A stretch of 26,809 nt of DNA from positions 1 to 26,809 of the IMG/VR virus record IMGVR_UViG_3300009027_000028; one strand, given 5' to 3'. Both the position numbers and the translations under genes were made by a program. Of this stretch, positions 6,370-13,488 are shown piece after piece. The notes under the pieces are model-generated. The model made no database searches and was not told the DNA's origin. It saw only the letters and a list, made by a program, of their open reading frames with translations. Origin of the DNA: a virus. Each line of letters begins with the position of its first letter. Position 1 is the stretch's first letter.

Positions 6370-8034
6370 TCAATAACTCAAAGTCTCCGTGCTATATTCC
6401 ATTTTCCTCGGGACGTATATCGGGTCCATCAAAATCAGATACCTCAGGGCGTCTACCGGGTCTTTACTAGCACCCTTCTCGCCATCTGAGTTTGTCCACG
6501 TCCTCAGACTGTAGATCAGGTTCTGGCACTCCCGCGACACATAAAGCTTGGGCTCATTCAGGATGCTGATCTCCCTGCTCATGTCATAAGCGAACAGGTT
6601 ATTCACCAGAGCACAGCTCTCATCGATGTGAGCCATGGCAGATGGAACAAACAATAACCCATTCTTTGTAACCTCTCCACCAGCTCCCCTGTCAGGGTTA
6701 GCCAGCAGGTCAATGAGACTCTGGTTATGCTCCCTCTGCCCAATAACTGCTGTCCGACCTGCTCTCGGGTCAATATACCTCTCGTGTATGCCTCCATCGT
6801 TGACCTCAAGCTCTCGGATCAGCTTTTTGTATTGGTCAATGTTCCTCCCACAGTCCGCAGTCTGTGCTGGTCCCTTCTTACCATCGAGCTTTTCACTCGG
6901 GACAGCCCACTCCCCGTAGTTTGCCATGTCGGGCCACTCCCTATAAATAAACACCCGCCCAAGGTCGTCCACTTTCGCCCAGAGCATATACCAGTTCCGA
7001 TCCCCCGGGGTAGGGTCCACGACCATATAATTGGTCCCCTCTCTGGGGATATGAGAAGGTTCAATAATGTTGCGATCCGTAAACCTCGGGAATTTCCCAA
7101 CCACAGGGTTGCTGACATAACCATAGGCCCTGATCTCTCTCTCCTCTCTCGTCCTGCCCTGCAGCGTCTGCTGCATCCGATCAAACGGCGAATACGGGTT
7201 CCACTCAGAGAAAAACCAAAAGATCTGCCCAGTTCCACTTCTGGTCCTCGCCTTATAAGGCATGTGACCTTTAGGCACCCCAGCCAGTGGACTATCATCG
7301 CCCCCGATCAGCTTAGCAGGCTTCGTCTCCTCAATAATAGCCCCCTCCATAGCATCCTTTACGGTGCTCGTATACCCGTCGATCGGCGTGAATGTCACAA
7401 CCATCTTCCCCTTCCTGCTGATCAACCTGTATTTGAGGGTCTGTATCCACGCCATCGGAACCAGCTCATCGCACCAGATCAAGTCCAGCTCTGTCCCCTC
7501 CATAGATGACAGCTCCTGAGAGTAGTTCTTAAACCAGCACTGACTACCGTTGGGGGCCACAAACGTTTTATTACTGAAGCCATTTTTCTGGCTGAATCCG
7601 ATGTTAACCACCGCCCTCTGGCCTGTCCGCTGTTCCTTCCATGGCAGCGGCAAATAGTCGTAAACATACGGCTGCTGGACCTGCACAGAGCTGTCATGTG
7701 TGCTATGGCAGCACCAGACAGCACTCCTGTGCTTATTGGCAAGTGTGCGGACAACCCTCGAAGCCATATAGCGTGATTTGCCTCCCCGGTTGCCACCAAA
7801 TATGTAGACGATGTCTATGTCCGGGTCCTCCAGCGCATCATCGGCATCCTTCCAGTGTCGGAACAGACCTTTGGTGTTATGCCAGTCAGAGCCATAATTA
7901 AAGGGATCTGCCTTCTCCCTTCGAATCAGCTCGTCCCTCTGCTTGACATACTGCTCCAGCACACCAGCAGAGTCCATAGCCTGAGCCTCCTCGCGAGTGG
8001 GGATCGGGAACACTGGATGGGGAGTCCATTTCAT
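6370..8034 (-). CDS. terL: Terminase large subunit
   Basis: A 554-residue packaging motor and nuclease. The ATPase domain has a Walker A GGNRGGKS (80-87), a Walker B LIWCDE (185-190, with D189 and catalytic E190) and a coupling motif TFTP (214-217). The RNase-H-like nuclease domain shows the expected acidic residues in VVDPTPG (D340), IDPRAGR (D422) and KDPVDALRYL (D525/D528). The protein cuts concatemeric DNA and pumps it through the portal. All motifs are intact. The gene lies two bases after a small basic ORF and one base before the portal gene. Which packaging strategy (cos or headful) is used cannot be read from the protein by eye. Confidence 0.93.
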   Translation of the reverse strand: MKWTPHPVFPIPTREEAQAMDSAGVLEQYVKQRDELIRREKADPFNYGSDWHNTKGLFRHWKDADDALEDPDIDIVYIFGGNRGGKSRYMASRVVRTLANKHRSAVWCCHSTHDSSVQVQQPYVYDYLPLPWKEQRTGQRAVVNIGFSQKNGFSNKTFVAPNGSQCWFKNYSQELSSMEGTELDLIWCDELVPMAWIQTLKYRLISRKGKMVVTFTPIDGYTSTVKDAMEGAIIEETKPAKLIGGDDSPLAGVPKGHMPYKARTRSGTGQIFWFFSEWNPYSPFDRMQQTLQGRTREEREIRAYGYVSNPVVGKFPRFTDRNIIEPSHIPREGTNYMVVDPTPGDRNWYMLWAKVDDLGRVFIYREWPDMANYGEWAVPSEKLDGKKGPAQTADCGRNIDQYKKLIRELEVNDGGIHERYIDPRAGRTAVIGQREHNQSLIDLLANPDRGAGGEVTKNGLLFVPSAMAHIDESCALVNNLFAYDMSREISILNEPKLYVSRECQNLIYSLRTWTNSDGEKGASKDPVDALRYLILMDPIYVPRKMEYSTETLSY

Positions 8035-8036
8035 AT

Positions 8037-8300
8037 CTAATATCTGTCAAGCCTCTGGGGCCTGCCCTTGCAATAAAGCTTACCGCTGCCCTGCTCCACC
8101 CACACAGGGATTCTGAGCCCCTTCTGGAACGGAGCACTGTCAGACACTCGGACAAGCCCCAAAGAAGTCTCCAGCAGCCTCTGGTTCATAGGCCTGCCAG
8201 TCACAGTAGCCTCCATAGGCTCCCTGCCAGCCTTCCAGCGTAATTCAGCCGTATCCAGACCCGTCCTGCGGATCGCTTTGCGCTTGCGTTTAGTCTTCAT
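8037..8300 (-). CDS. Small basic protein upstream of terL (87 aa)
   Basis: An 87-residue, very basic protein (MKTKRKRKAIRRTGLD...; C-terminus KGRPQRLDRY). It ends two bases before the large terminase start. The Lys/Arg-rich N-terminus suggests nucleic-acid binding. The rest contains short beta-like segments (GLRIPVWVEQGSGKLYCKG). No family is recognised. The ribosome site is poor: AGGAAA lies about 14 bases upstream. It could be a packaging accessory, given the pac/cos-like gap immediately upstream. Confidence 0.6.
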   Translation of the reverse strand: MKTKRKRKAIRRTGLDTAELRWKAGREPMEATVTGRPMNQRLLETSLGLVRVSDSAPFQKGLRIPVWVEQGSGKLYCKGRPQRLDRY

Positions 8301-8488
8301 TTAAGTCGCTGTTTCCTGATAGGACGCACAGTAGGTGTTGAGGCTAAGAAGGATAGGTCCTTTTGTCGATTATTGTGCGAGGGGAGATCCGCAACGGAAT
8401 CGCTGATTATCCGAGAATCCTGACCCCCTCCCCCCCTGTTTGTCCGTTTTCTTCGCACAATATTTATTACGTTTAGAGATAGGCTTGC
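8301..8488 (-). promoter_or_regulatory. Candidate packaging site (pac/cos) in gap between terminase genes
   Basis: This is 188 bases without a gene, in an otherwise gap-free operon. A perfect 10-base inverted repeat, TATTGTGCGA at 8371-8380 and TCGCACAATA at 8453-8462, encloses 72 bases. Those 72 bases contain a C run broken by one T (8423-8435), which is a G-run on the operon strand. Small-terminase recognition sites are commonly in or next to the terminase genes, and G/C-rich cores flanked by repeats are typical of cos regions. A promoter or operator for the terL-portal part of the operon is the alternative. No clear -35/-10 pair was seen. Confidence 0.4.
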
Positions 8489-8974
8489 CTAACTTTTCTC
8501 TTCTATCACCTCAGCATCAACAACTTTCGCTGGCTTGCAGCTTTCAATCATCTCTCGCAGAGTTTGATCCGACAGATTTATTGTCTCATGTCTAATAGTT
8601 GTACTAGGTTTCCCCATTATGGTCTCAACTTTATCGATTAAGATTCCTAGTGTCACGGGTAACTTATCGGGCTTCAGCTCTCCTGACTCTATTGCTGCCG
8701 AAAGCTTCTCTAATGCTGAATCCCTCGTCTTTATAAGGTCGCTGAGGAAAGCCTCTTGTGCCTTGGGATCTCTTTCTGCCTGCTTAACAATTTCTGCTGC
8801 CAACTGCGGGCTAACCCCGAACACTTCTGTCAGGGTTTCAGGTCCGAAACCCTTCTTAGCTGCCTTTACTACTGAGTCATACCGCTCAGGGTCTGTCTTC
8901 TTCAGCCTTGACCCTGTATAGCGTTTGATTCCTGAAGCCTCCAGATCAGGATTCCATTTAGTTTTAACACCCAT
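8489..8974 (-). CDS. Probable terminase small subunit
   Basis: A 161-residue basic-to-acidic protein. An N-terminal region (SRLKKTDPERYDSVVKAAKK) leads to a helix-turn-helix-like stretch GFGPETLTEVFGVSPQLAAEIVKQA (about residues 42-66). Long helices follow, with a charged C-terminal tail (VVDAEVIEEKS). Small terminases have this plan: a DNA-binding N-terminal unit, a helical oligomerisation core and an acidic tail that contacts the large subunit. Position, two genes before terL and beside a non-coding gap, supports the call. There is no obvious ribosome binding site before the ATG. Confidence 0.5.
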   Translation of the reverse strand: MGVKTKWNPDLEASGIKRYTGSRLKKTDPERYDSVVKAAKKGFGPETLTEVFGVSPQLAAEIVKQAERDPKAQEAFLSDLIKTRDSALEKLSAAIESGELKPDKLPVTLGILIDKVETIMGKPSTTIRHETINLSDQTLREMIESCKPAKVVDAEVIEEKS

Positions 8975-9054
8975 AAGAGGTGAAGTTGGATCAAGTTCTG
9001 TGTGTACACTTCTGCCAACCTCCCAGCCGAGCGTACATATTTTCAGCCTCTAAG
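8975..9054. other. Short gap before the small terminase gene
   Basis: Eighty bases between two - strand genes. It contains GTGTACAC (9002-9009) and the 10-mer AGCCTCTAAG (9045-9054), which recurs in the divergent region at 14439-14448 in the same orientation. I could not assemble a convincing promoter. GGGAGG on the - strand (about 9020-9025) is too far from the small terminase start to be its ribosome site. Confidence 0.3.
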
Positions 9055-9474
9055 TCAATACGTTTGAAATTCTTTTATTGGTATGTATGAGCAGATGGAG
9101 GTGTCTTGAGGATCTTCTCGGTCGGATCTGCCACCTACCATCCACTCTGTGTGAGGGATGTTCATGTCTATGCAGCCTAGAACGTCTGTCCACTGGACCC
9201 ACAGCCTACAGTCTATGTCTGGGTGTATGGCAGCGTATGAGGCGGCATTCCTGAGCTTGTGAACGTCTATGAGGTAGGTTTCGTGCAGGGTTGATGGAAT
9301 GGTCCTGCACTTGATCTCAACGAGGCCTGTGATCAGTCCCTGTTTGGTGACTGCGTAGTCGAAGGAGTCACGTGGAGGCAGCTTGATTAGGGCTGCTCCT
9401 GTGATCTCCTCGATCCTCATTTTGACGAGTGTCTCTCGATCCCTGTCAGCCTGTGACTCGTAGGTTTGTCGCAT
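9055..9474 (-). CDS. PD-(D/E)XK-like nuclease, small
   Basis: A 139-residue protein. An N-terminal helix (RDRETLVKMRIEEITGA) precedes the core DSFDYAV...GLVEIKCR. Asp39 and Glu53-x-Lys55 fit the PD-(D/E)XK nuclease active site, with a conserved upstream Glu in the first helix. The beta strand after EIK and the helix YLIDVHKLRNAASYAA match the usual alpha/beta fold. Such small phage nucleases act on branched or foreign DNA, but the substrate cannot be read. The gene overlaps the dNMP kinase gene by 29 bases. An inactive or structural role is possible, because the motif is short. Confidence 0.6.
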   Translation of the reverse strand: MRQTYESQADRDRETLVKMRIEEITGAALIKLPPRDSFDYAVTKQGLITGLVEIKCRTIPSTLHETYLIDVHKLRNAASYAAIHPDIDCRLWVQWTDVLGCIDMNIPHTEWMVGGRSDREDPQDTSICSYIPIKEFQTY

Positions 9475-9976
9475 ATTTCAGCATATTGATTATGTTAGTT
9501 TTGAGGTGTTGTTGGGTGGAGTCGTTGTCGATGGTGTAATCTGGTTTGATGCTGTCGATTGCTGTCTCTGACACGTGGTGGTCGGAGGAGTCATCGAACC
9601 CCGGGCGATTGATTTTGACTACGATGCCGCCAAGGGAGCGAATCCACTCGGCCTCCAGCGGGAACCTGACATCATCACACACCATGACAGTGGTGAATGG
9701 GGAGTATTGTCGCCACGTGTGGTTTGCTCGCTTGACCCAGTAGTCGCTGCCGAATAGCTGCTTCATTGCCTCGCCATAGGTTTGAAGGACTGGCCTGATG
9801 GTCTCCTTGTTTTTGTCGTCGATTGGAACACCCATGAGTCCCTGTATATCGAGCTTGATAGGTGTGGCTAGGGAGATCCTGACCGAGTCGCACTGCATGA
9901 GGTCCAGTATGATGTCTGCAGCGGTAGACTTTCCACTGCGTTTCTTACCTGATAAACCAATGATGGTGTGTGTCAT
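9446..9976 (-). CDS. Deoxynucleoside monophosphate kinase
   Basis: A 176-residue P-loop kinase. Walker A is GKKRSGKST (residues 10-18). VCDDVRFPLEAEWIRSLGG carries the acidic D and R pattern of phage dNMP kinases, and INRPGFDDSSDHHVSE resembles the substrate-binding lid (compare IxRPG...HxSE in the T4 gp1-like family). The enzyme phosphorylates dNMPs to dNDPs to supply phage DNA synthesis. Its ATG overlaps the helicase stop (ATGA), so its product would be made with the replisome proteins. The length is shorter than T4 gp1 (about 240 aa) but typical of small phage versions. Confidence 0.85.
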   Translation of the reverse strand: MTHTIIGLSGKKRSGKSTAADIILDLMQCDSVRISLATPIKLDIQGLMGVPIDDKNKETIRPVLQTYGEAMKQLFGSDYWVKRANHTWRQYSPFTTVMVCDDVRFPLEAEWIRSLGGIVVKINRPGFDDSSDHHVSETAIDSIKPDYTIDNDSTQQHLKTNIINMLKYATNLRVTG

Positions 9977-11262
9977 AGGGATGGAGCAACGTCTGTTTCG
10001 GTTGACTTGTCGATTGGATCAAATCTACCGCACCATTTAGTCCACTCCAACTCTATTTTTCCGGTCTTCCCGTGGCGATTCTTTCTGACGATGAAGTCTA
10101 CCCGGCTGTCGTTGGCCTTATCTGGCTGGTGCAGGAAGCTGACGGTGTCAGAGTCCTGTTCAATTGCCCCAGACTCCCTCAGGTCTGACAAAGCGGGAGC
10201 CCTCTCAGAGAGGTCTATGGCTCTGTTCATCTGGCTAAGGGTTATGAAGGGAACACCTGTCTCCATGGCGGCCATCTTCATAGTCCTTGAAATGTCGCTT
10301 ATTTCGACAACTTTGTTCTGGTTGCGGTAGGCTGGTGGAACAATCTGAAGGTAATCGACGATGAAAAGCTTGACGTTCTTCTCTCGAGCCATCCTGCGTG
10401 CCATTGATCTGATTCTGTTGGCGTTGATCTGAACATTGTCCTCAATGGTGACAGGAAGTTTGGCACAGTATCCAGCTCCTTCGACGATCTTGTTGACATC
10501 ACCTCTGCCGGACTCCTTATACCATCCAATGTCCTCCCGAGTGTAGTTACTGAGAAGCCGAGCCCCGATCTGATCGAACGGCATCTCGAAGGTAAAATAG
10601 ACAACGTGTTCCCCACGTGAGGCAGCCTCGAGCATGAGCTGGACAGCGAATGCCGACTTACCACAACCCGGTCTCGCGGCGATTGTATTCATAGAACCCG
10701 GTTTAAATCCTCTCAGGATCGTGTCTAAGGGGGGTATCCCTGTTTTGCAGCCTGTGTTAGGCAGACCGTTAGGAAACGCAGCCTGAAGGCCATCTATGAA
10801 GCCTAGCCAGCCTTCTCGCTGATCAGTCATCCCAGAGCTGGCCTTTGTGACCTCATAGAAGTCGTTCTCGAGATTCTGCATGAGCTCCTTAGCTGGTATG
10901 TCTTCTGAGAAGTTCTCAAGGGCGTTCCAATACCTCTGAAAGACGTTCCTCTTGAGTCTGGTCTCCTCGAGGCGAGGGTAGTGGTAGGACAGCATACTTG
11001 GGGAATATCCCTCAATGCACATTTTGTTGACCAGCATCGCGGCGGATTTAACCTTATCCCGAACGCTTATGTAGTTCACCTCGATGGACTGCTCTGAGAG
11101 ACTACAGGCAGCCTCCCACAGTTTCCTGTGGTTTATGCCGTGGAAATGGTCTGCAGTGACACCGAGATCCACGGCCCTGTCAAACCCTCCCTCAAGAGCA
11201 GCACCAAGAACAGCGTCCTCATCAGCGGAGCTGTGGGGAATCTTCCAGTCACTCAGCCCCAT
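9973..11262 (-). CDS. Replicative DNA helicase, DnaB-like
   Basis: A 429-residue hexameric helicase. The N-terminal domain (about 1-145) includes HSSADEDAVLGAAL, as in DnaB. The RecA-like C-terminal domain has Walker A ARPGCGKSA (196-204) and catalytic Glu in FTFEMP (about 226). It also has Walker B LFIVDYLQIV (299-308), SQMNR (343-347), DLRESGAIEQDSD (360-372) and the arginine-finger-like VRKNRHG (392-398). It unwinds DNA at the fork. The gene follows the initiator gene with a 14-base overlap, the same initiator-helicase order as in lambdoid and P22-like phages. No separate helicase loader or primase is recognised in the window. Confidence 0.92.
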   Translation of the reverse strand: MGLSDWKIPHSSADEDAVLGAALEGGFDRAVDLGVTADHFHGINHRKLWEAACSLSEQSIEVNYISVRDKVKSAAMLVNKMCIEGYSPSMLSYHYPRLEETRLKRNVFQRYWNALENFSEDIPAKELMQNLENDFYEVTKASSGMTDQREGWLGFIDGLQAAFPNGLPNTGCKTGIPPLDTILRGFKPGSMNTIAARPGCGKSAFAVQLMLEAASRGEHVVYFTFEMPFDQIGARLLSNYTREDIGWYKESGRGDVNKIVEGAGYCAKLPVTIEDNVQINANRIRSMARRMAREKNVKLFIVDYLQIVPPAYRNQNKVVEISDISRTMKMAAMETGVPFITLSQMNRAIDLSERAPALSDLRESGAIEQDSDTVSFLHQPDKANDSRVDFIVRKNRHGKTGKIELEWTKWCGRFDPIDKSTETDVAPSL

Positions 11263-11800
11263 GACTGCCTCCTCTCAAAGCCTGACCAATAAGGAAGCCT
11301 GCGGTAAGTCCAGCGTAGTCCTTTGAGACCCTGATCCTGTGCTCCATCTCAGGATCAATATCAGTAGTAGTAGTTCTTTTCTTTAGTTCTTCATTAGTTA
11401 TAGTCGCACTGTGCGACATTTTTGTCGCAGAAAACGACAGTTTGTCGCTTAAAATAGCAAGACCGACCATATCTTGGTGTGTGCTGTCGGGGTTTTTTTC
11501 TGTGGAATTGTCGATTTCTGCGACATTTCCTTTATCGTTAACGCTTGGTCTGGTCATAGTCTGTCCGTGTTCGGTGAGGAACAACTTCCTGCCGTCTTTC
11601 CGTATCCAGCCAGAGTCGATCAAACAGGTCAATGCCCTGTATGCTGTGGCTCGATGGACACCTATGTTTGTCGCTAATTTAGACACTGACTCCCAGCATC
11701 CGTTTCCTCCGTCTCTCATGCTTATGTAGCAGTAGACTGTGAATTCTATTGGTGAGAAGCCCTGTTTAAACAGGTCCTCGGGTATGAATGGACGTTTCAT
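11249..11800 (-). CDS. O-like replication initiator, winged helix
   Basis: A 183-residue protein. ATG 11800 is chosen over an upstream frame extension because it overlaps the previous stop as ATGA. Residues 10-75 form a winged helix: SPIEFTVYCYISMRD, then ESVSKLATNIGVHRATAYRA as the helix-turn-helix, then LIDSGWIRKDGRKLFLTEHG as the wing. Residues 85-150 are a polar, low-complexity linker with no clear fold, and the C-terminal 35 residues are a basic helix. This matches phage replication initiators of the lambda O / DnaD-like kind: DNA-binding head, linker, partner-binding tail. It directly precedes the DnaB gene. The linker DNA carries the iteron array described separately. A transcriptional regulator is the alternative. 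Confidence 0.7.
   Translation of the reverse strand: MKRPFIPEDLFKQGFSPIEFTVYCYISMRDGGNGCWESVSKLATNIGVHRATAYRALTCLIDSGWIRKDGRKLFLTEHGQTMTRPSVNDKGNVAEIDNSTEKNPDSTHQDMVGLAILSDKLSFSATKMSHSATITNEELKKRTTTTDIDPEMEHRIRVSKDYAGLTAGFLIGQALRGGSHGAE
11361..11528. other. Candidate replication origin inside the initiator gene
   Basis: Five GTCGC/CGAC elements alternate in orientation. Forward GTCGC occurs at 11403, 11424 and 11444; reverse GCGAC occurs at 11413 and ACGAC at 11434. Starts are 10, 11, 10 and 10 bases apart, so all lie on one helix face. Overlapping palindromes result: GTCGCAC-T-GTGCGAC (11403-11417), TGCGACA-TTTT-TGTCGCA (11412-11429) and CGACA-GTT-TGTCG (11435-11447). Another pair, GTCGA at 11510 and GCGAC at 11520, again lies 10 bases apart. 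Beside the array on the helicase side is an AT-rich, strand-asymmetric tract at 11361-11402. Lambda ori likewise lies inside gene O as iterons beside an AT-rich, purine-skewed tract. Confidence 0.5.
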
Positions 11801-12105
11801 TTTCTCGATACGGTTTGTTTGATCTGTTCGGCCAGCTCCCGTCCTTCCGGGCCACATGACCTCAATCCCTGAACTAGAGACATCGCTAATCCCTTGTTCA
11901 GTTTCTTAGACAATAAAGCCTCCCAGCAATACTTTAAGTATGAATCAGTTTCATAGCTATAAGTGCTCGCAGGGAGGTGCACTAATTCTGGGTCAATGAC
12001 CTCTCCTTCTGATGGATAGTAGAAGGATTTGGCCTTAAACCTGTCGCAGGCCTGCTGTATAACCTCAGGGAGCTTGTTCCAGTGATCTCTGCGAAGGTAT
12101 TTCAC
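11797..12105 (-). CDS. Hypothetical protein between exonuclease and initiator (102 aa)
   Basis: A 102-residue soluble protein linked by 4-base overlaps to both neighbours (exonuclease upstream, initiator downstream). The N-terminal half (RRDHWNKLPEVIQQACDRFKAK) is helical and basic. The middle has an aromatic loop (STYSYETDSYLKYCWEALL), and the C-terminus is helical. No family is recognised. Its placement in the replication/recombination operon suggests a DNA-metabolism accessory role, but no motif shows it. Confidence 0.6.
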   Translation of the reverse strand: MKYLRRDHWNKLPEVIQQACDRFKAKSFYYPSEGEVIDPELVHLPASTYSYETDSYLKYCWEALLSKKLNKGLAMSLVQGLRSCGPEGRELAEQIKQTVSRK

Positions 12106-12935
12106 AGCCGATCATACACGTTCAAGACCAGTGGCTCGTGCGGCGTATAATCGGGCCACACAGAGAGCTTCAGACAGCTCTCCAGTGTGCTGTAGGCCTC
12201 GTCAAGCTGCTCCTGAGCCACCTGACGGTCATTATCTGTGAACTCCACAATACAGCTATTGTATGGCCACTCTGTCTCGACCACGGCCCAGTACCACTTG
12301 TCGATTTTGAGCCCAGCCTTCGCTGCAATGTTTCGATAGTTGACTTCCTGCCAAGCGTATTTCAAATTTCGGGCAGTTCGTTTGAACTCGAGAGGTTTCG
12401 CGCCACCTTTTCTTGTGGTCTTGAGATCAATCACAGTGGAGCCTGAGAGCATGTCAATACGGCATTTAGTGTCCACGCTTCCATGAAAATTTTGCGCGAA
12501 CACGCTCACCTCAGAACTGAAGAACTTGATGTCTCGGACAATGGGTAGACTGTAGAATCTGTCAGAGATCGCAACAGCCCTGTCGTAGTCATCCTGTTTT
12601 ATGATCAGCTTTCCGGAAGCTTCCTGCTCCTTCCACCACTCCTTATTGACTTTAAGACGTTTGTCCTGCTTGTCTGGTGGACATATGCTGTGCAGTGCAT
12701 CGAATTGATCGCGCTCAAGAATATAACTGTGACAAAGGCGGCCAAAAGCCATTGCCGTGCTGTCCACCCTCGGAGCCTGACCTGTGATTTTCCCGTGAAA
12801 CTCATTCGGGTTATCGATCAGTTTAAGGTCGCTGGTGGAGAGGGCTGAGTCAGCCCGGTAGACTGACTCAGCTAGGTCGTTGTAGACCCCGCTCTTAAAA
12901 TTAGAACGGAGCATCTGTTGTTTCTTCAAAAACAT
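12102..12935 (-). CDS. RecE/RecB-family exonuclease (PD-(D/E)XK)
   Basis: A protein of 277 residues from ATG 12935, which has AAAGG eight bases upstream. A GTG at 12953 or an ATG at 12914 are alternatives. Motifs in order: FGRLCH (the GxxxH helix, about 64-69), KCRIDML (Asp161), VIDLKT (Asp170, Lys172) and WQEVNY (QxxxY, Gln196/Tyr200). These define the RecB/Cas4/RecE nuclease branch, which resects double-stranded ends. Next to an SSB-like gene and a resolvase it forms a phage recombination module, although no annealing protein (RecT, Beta or Erf) is recognised. The start overlaps the SSB-like gene by 35 bases. Confidence 0.8.
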   Translation of the reverse strand: MFLKKQQMLRSNFKSGVYNDLAESVYRADSALSTSDLKLIDNPNEFHGKITGQAPRVDSTAMAFGRLCHSYILERDQFDALHSICPPDKQDKRLKVNKEWWKEQEASGKLIIKQDDYDRAVAISDRFYSLPIVRDIKFFSSEVSVFAQNFHGSVDTKCRIDMLSGSTVIDLKTTRKGGAKPLEFKRTARNLKYAWQEVNYRNIAAKAGLKIDKWYWAVVETEWPYNSCIVEFTDNDRQVAQEQLDEAYSTLESCLKLSVWPDYTPHEPLVLNVYDRL

Positions 12936-13488
12936 GACCTTTACCTTTCGCACTCATGAACTCGGGGGATTCGGAGATTTTCTTCTGCATCCACTGGGGA
13001 ACTTTGTCCCAGTTTTTAAGTTCGGCAGAAATCTCGAACACGAACGGATCGCTGGTGACCTCACCACACGGCAAGCCCTCTGGCATTATCGAAAGCCCGG
13101 TGATGTTGTCGTAAACCTGCTCGTCTTTACCCGGGCGGTGGACAATGGTCGCCAGTGTTGCCCTGCCCAGCAGCTCGGATAAATCGATGCCGCTTTCCAT
13201 TTCAGACTTAGTCAACTGCTTCCCCTTAATCGCTACCACGTACTTGCACAAGGTAGACTTCTGGTTCAATGAGGATGTCACTATGACACTTCTAGACAGC
13301 GACACGGGACCATCATCCTCTTTGAATGTGTGTTTCTTGTTCGGGAACTCGAACAGAAAACCAATTTGCTTTTTAGGTCCGTAGAATGTCTCTTGAGTCC
13401 CCAAGTCTACTAGCCCGACAAGAACAGCCACGTGGCTTCCTTCGGATAGCATTACTCGATCTTTACTCTTCTCCATTTGTATCTTCAT
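12901..13488 (-). CDS. SSB-like OB-fold protein
   Basis: A 195-residue protein with a good ribosome site (AAAGGA about seven bases before ATG). The pattern GSHVAVLVGLVDLGTQET, then IGFLFEFP, then RSVIVTSSLNQKSTLCKYV, then IDLSELLGRATLATIVHRPG, then YDNITGLSIMPEG fits a phage OB-fold family found beside RecE-type exonucleases, thought to bind single-stranded DNA. The last residues, EETTDAPF, resemble the acidic tip of bacterial SSB (DIPF), the docking site for recombination and repair enzymes. The family call is from memory of pattern, while the tip is seen directly. Its role would be to coat ssDNA and recruit the neighbouring nuclease. Confidence 0.65.
   Translation of the reverse strand: MKIQMEKSKDRVMLSEGSHVAVLVGLVDLGTQETFYGPKKQIGFLFEFPNKKHTFKEDDGPVSLSRSVIVTSSLNQKSTLCKYVVAIKGKQLTKSEMESGIDLSELLGRATLATIVHRPGKDEQVYDNITGLSIMPEGLPCGEVTSDPFVFEISAELKNWDKVPQWMQKKISESPEFMSAKGKGHVFEETTDAPF

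Noticed and set aside
6727-7509. Long open frame on the + strand opposite the large terminase gene (260 codons).
   Set aside because: It is antisense to intact Walker and nuclease motifs of terL, and its Pro/Arg/Leu-rich composition indicates a shadow frame.
8363-12307. Recurrent TTGTCGAT octamer (about 8363, 10006, 11508 and 12298).
   Set aside because: Three of the copies encode Ile-Asp-Lys/Asn on the - strand, so preferred codons explain most occurrences.
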